DNA of 64,000 nt, taken from contig JAHBTY010000007.1 of NCBI GenBank assembly GCA_019638355.1, positions 1 through 64,000 on the forward strand, written 5' to 3'. The stretch comes from Cyclobacteriaceae bacterium. Its GTDB lineage: Bacteria > Bacteroidota > Bacteroidia > Cytophagales > Cyclobacteriaceae. Under the pieces are notes generated by a model that saw only the letters and a program-made list of their open reading frames with translations, was not told the DNA's origin and did not search any database. Shown here one piece after another: positions 63,103 to 64,000 of the stretch (positions are counted from its first letter, which is position 1; each line of letters begins with the position of its first letter). A program made the translations under genes and the position numbers.

Positions 63103-64000
63103 ATGCATTTCTCCTATTATTGTACCGTGAATACAACGCAACAACTTCCCATCGCTAAACTGCTTACCACCCGCGAAACACTAATCATTTTCTCGGTTTG
63201 GGCATTGATTACTTTTTTTGTCGTTATGGTTTATCCCTGGTCTGCGTTTTTGTCTTCATGGACTATCACTATTCCTGCCGGGTGGATAATGTATCATATC
63301 TCGTTCCGTTGGCTTTACCCCAAGGCACTTATATTTCGGTTTCCGCTTTTATTTTATGCCTTTAATACACTACTGTATTGTGGTGTTGTCTTTTTCATTA
63401 CAGTCATCTCATTCGCTATGAATGTGGATGACGAAGAATTTTTCATTGCCCTTGCCGGAATATCTTTTTTTACATTGCTTCTTGTACTTGCACCTATTCA
63501 ATGGTTTATGTTTAAAAAGATGGCAAAAACCAATGAAGAATTATTTGTACTTAAAAAGGCTTTGGGACAAAAAGAAGCCAACATGGATTTATTACGCTCC
63601 CAGATCAATCCCCATTTTTTATTTAATGCATTAAACACATTATATGGTATGGCTATTCATGAAAAAGCTGAACGAACCAGCGATGCTATTGAAAAATTGG
63701 GTAGTATGATGCGGTTTATGCTACAGGAAAATATTCAAGAAAAAATTTCGCTTGTACGTGATTTGGAATATTTAAACAACTATATAGCGTTGCAACGCTT
63801 GCGCACCGATATTAATCCCAACATTAAAATCCAGATTTCCGTCCCACAAGAAATAAGTCCAAATATCTGGATTGCACCCATGTTGCTAATTCCATTTATT
63901 GAAAACGCCTACAAACATGGTATTAGCTTGCGAGAGGAATCACTTATTCGCGTCTCACTAGAAGTTCAGCAAACAACCTTGTATTTTGATGTTTTTAATA
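63103..64000 (+). CDS. LytS-type sensor histidine kinase (3'-truncated)
   Basis: The reading frame stays open to the last base; about 299 codons are visible. About four N-terminal membrane helices (FSVWALITFFVVMVYPW, LYCGVVFFITVISFAM, FFTLLLVLAPIQWFMF) precede a coiled segment and the LytS/YehU-type kinase domain. The H box is LRSQINPHFLFNALNTLYGM and the N box PFIENAYKHGI. The ATP-binding G box lies beyond the window. The start may be ATG 63103 or GTG 63127; the first 8 residues are not conserved-looking, so GTG is a real alternative. A LytTR response regulator probably follows outside the window. Confidence 0.9.
   Translation, partial: MHFSYYCTVNTTQQLPIAKLLTTRETLIIFSVWALITFFVVMVYPWSAFLSSWTITIPAGWIMYHISFRWLYPKALIFRFPLLFYAFNTLLYCGVVFFITVISFAMNVDDEEFFIALAGISFFTLLLVLAPIQWFMFKKMAKTNEELFVLKKALGQKEANMDLLRSQINPHFLFNALNTLYGMAIHEKAERTSDAIEKLGSMMRFMLQENIQEKISLVRDLEYLNNYIALQRLRTDINPNIKIQISVPQEISPNIWIAPMLLIPFIENAYKHGISLREESLIRVSLEVQQTTLYFDVFN

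Noticed and set aside
63422-63634. A 70-codon plus-strand frame inside the LytS-type kinase region
   Set aside because: It is in a different frame from the kinase, which has clear H and N boxes.
1-64000. tRNA, rRNA, riboswitch or intact insertion sequence
   Set aside because: None was recognised by reading; a covariance-model search would be decisive for small RNAs and tRNAs.

Overview
The window looks like chromosomal DNA of a Bacteroidota bacterium, most likely order Cytophagales (inference). Four very large secreted proteins end in type IX secretion (T9SS) sorting domains. Several promoters fit the Bacteroidota -7 motif TAnnTTTG. There are many SPase II lipoproteins, a SusC-type CarboxypepD_reg domain without a barrel, and gene families typical of the phylum (DUF4136, DUF4260, DUF4396, DUF3347, a HYC_CC_PP-like protein). 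I recognised no rRNA, tRNA, CRISPR array, prophage or intact insertion sequence. Both window edges cut genes.

Layout. 1-7.3 kb: 3' part of a T9SS cargo protein, converging on an NtrC-type regulator / hybrid histidine kinase operon. 7.4-9.5 kb: TerB-like protein, rhomboid protease and holA. 9.6-17.2 kb: a trans-envelope cluster with a 1009-aa TPR protein, an outer-membrane barrel, a SPOR-domain inner-membrane protein, an ExbB/TolQ and ExbD/TolR pair and a TonB/TolA-like transducer. I read it as a Tol-Pal-like machine without TolB or Pal. 17.4-23.1 kb: MASE1 histidine kinase, GH20 hexosaminidase and small lipoprotein or cupin genes. 23.1-23.7 kb: a decayed toxin-antitoxin pair with a partial copy of the neighbouring gene's 3' end behind it, then glnS on the minus strand.

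25.5-36.6 kb: a probable copper/silver island. It holds an AraC-type regulator with a CxxC N-terminus, an HMA-DUF4396 membrane protein, a HYC_CC_PP-like protein, a CusA-type RND pump, a TolC-type channel, two consecutive adaptors (one with a heavy-metal-binding domain), a DUF3347 lipoprotein, a TlpA-like thioredoxin and a beta-propeller lipoprotein with His and Cys clusters. Short repeat DNA has entered several coding regions here: a palindromic element in-frame inside the pump, a 4 x 7-bp tandem repeat in the channel's leader, and two repeat families that make up the signal peptide of the first adaptor.

36.6-39.7 kb: amino-acid permease coupled to a DDAH-like hydrolase, and a fatty-acid hydroxylase. 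39.8-49.4 kb: three tandem ~1050-aa T9SS adhesin-like paralogues with a mosaic pattern of near-identical and divergent blocks, which suggests gene conversion around a variable LamG-like domain. 49.4-61.2 kb: acyl-CoA oxidase/dehydrogenase, CBS protein, SPFH protein, cyclophilin, DoxX, AsmA-like protein, carboxypeptidase-regulatory-like protein, transglutaminase-like protein, bestrophin and an Omp85-like barrel. 61.2-64 kb: an ABC-2 exporter operon divergent from a LytS-type sensor kinase. The intergenic region carries two oppositely oriented pairs of 10-bp boxes, each with a 21-bp period, which look like LytTR response-regulator sites controlling both operons.
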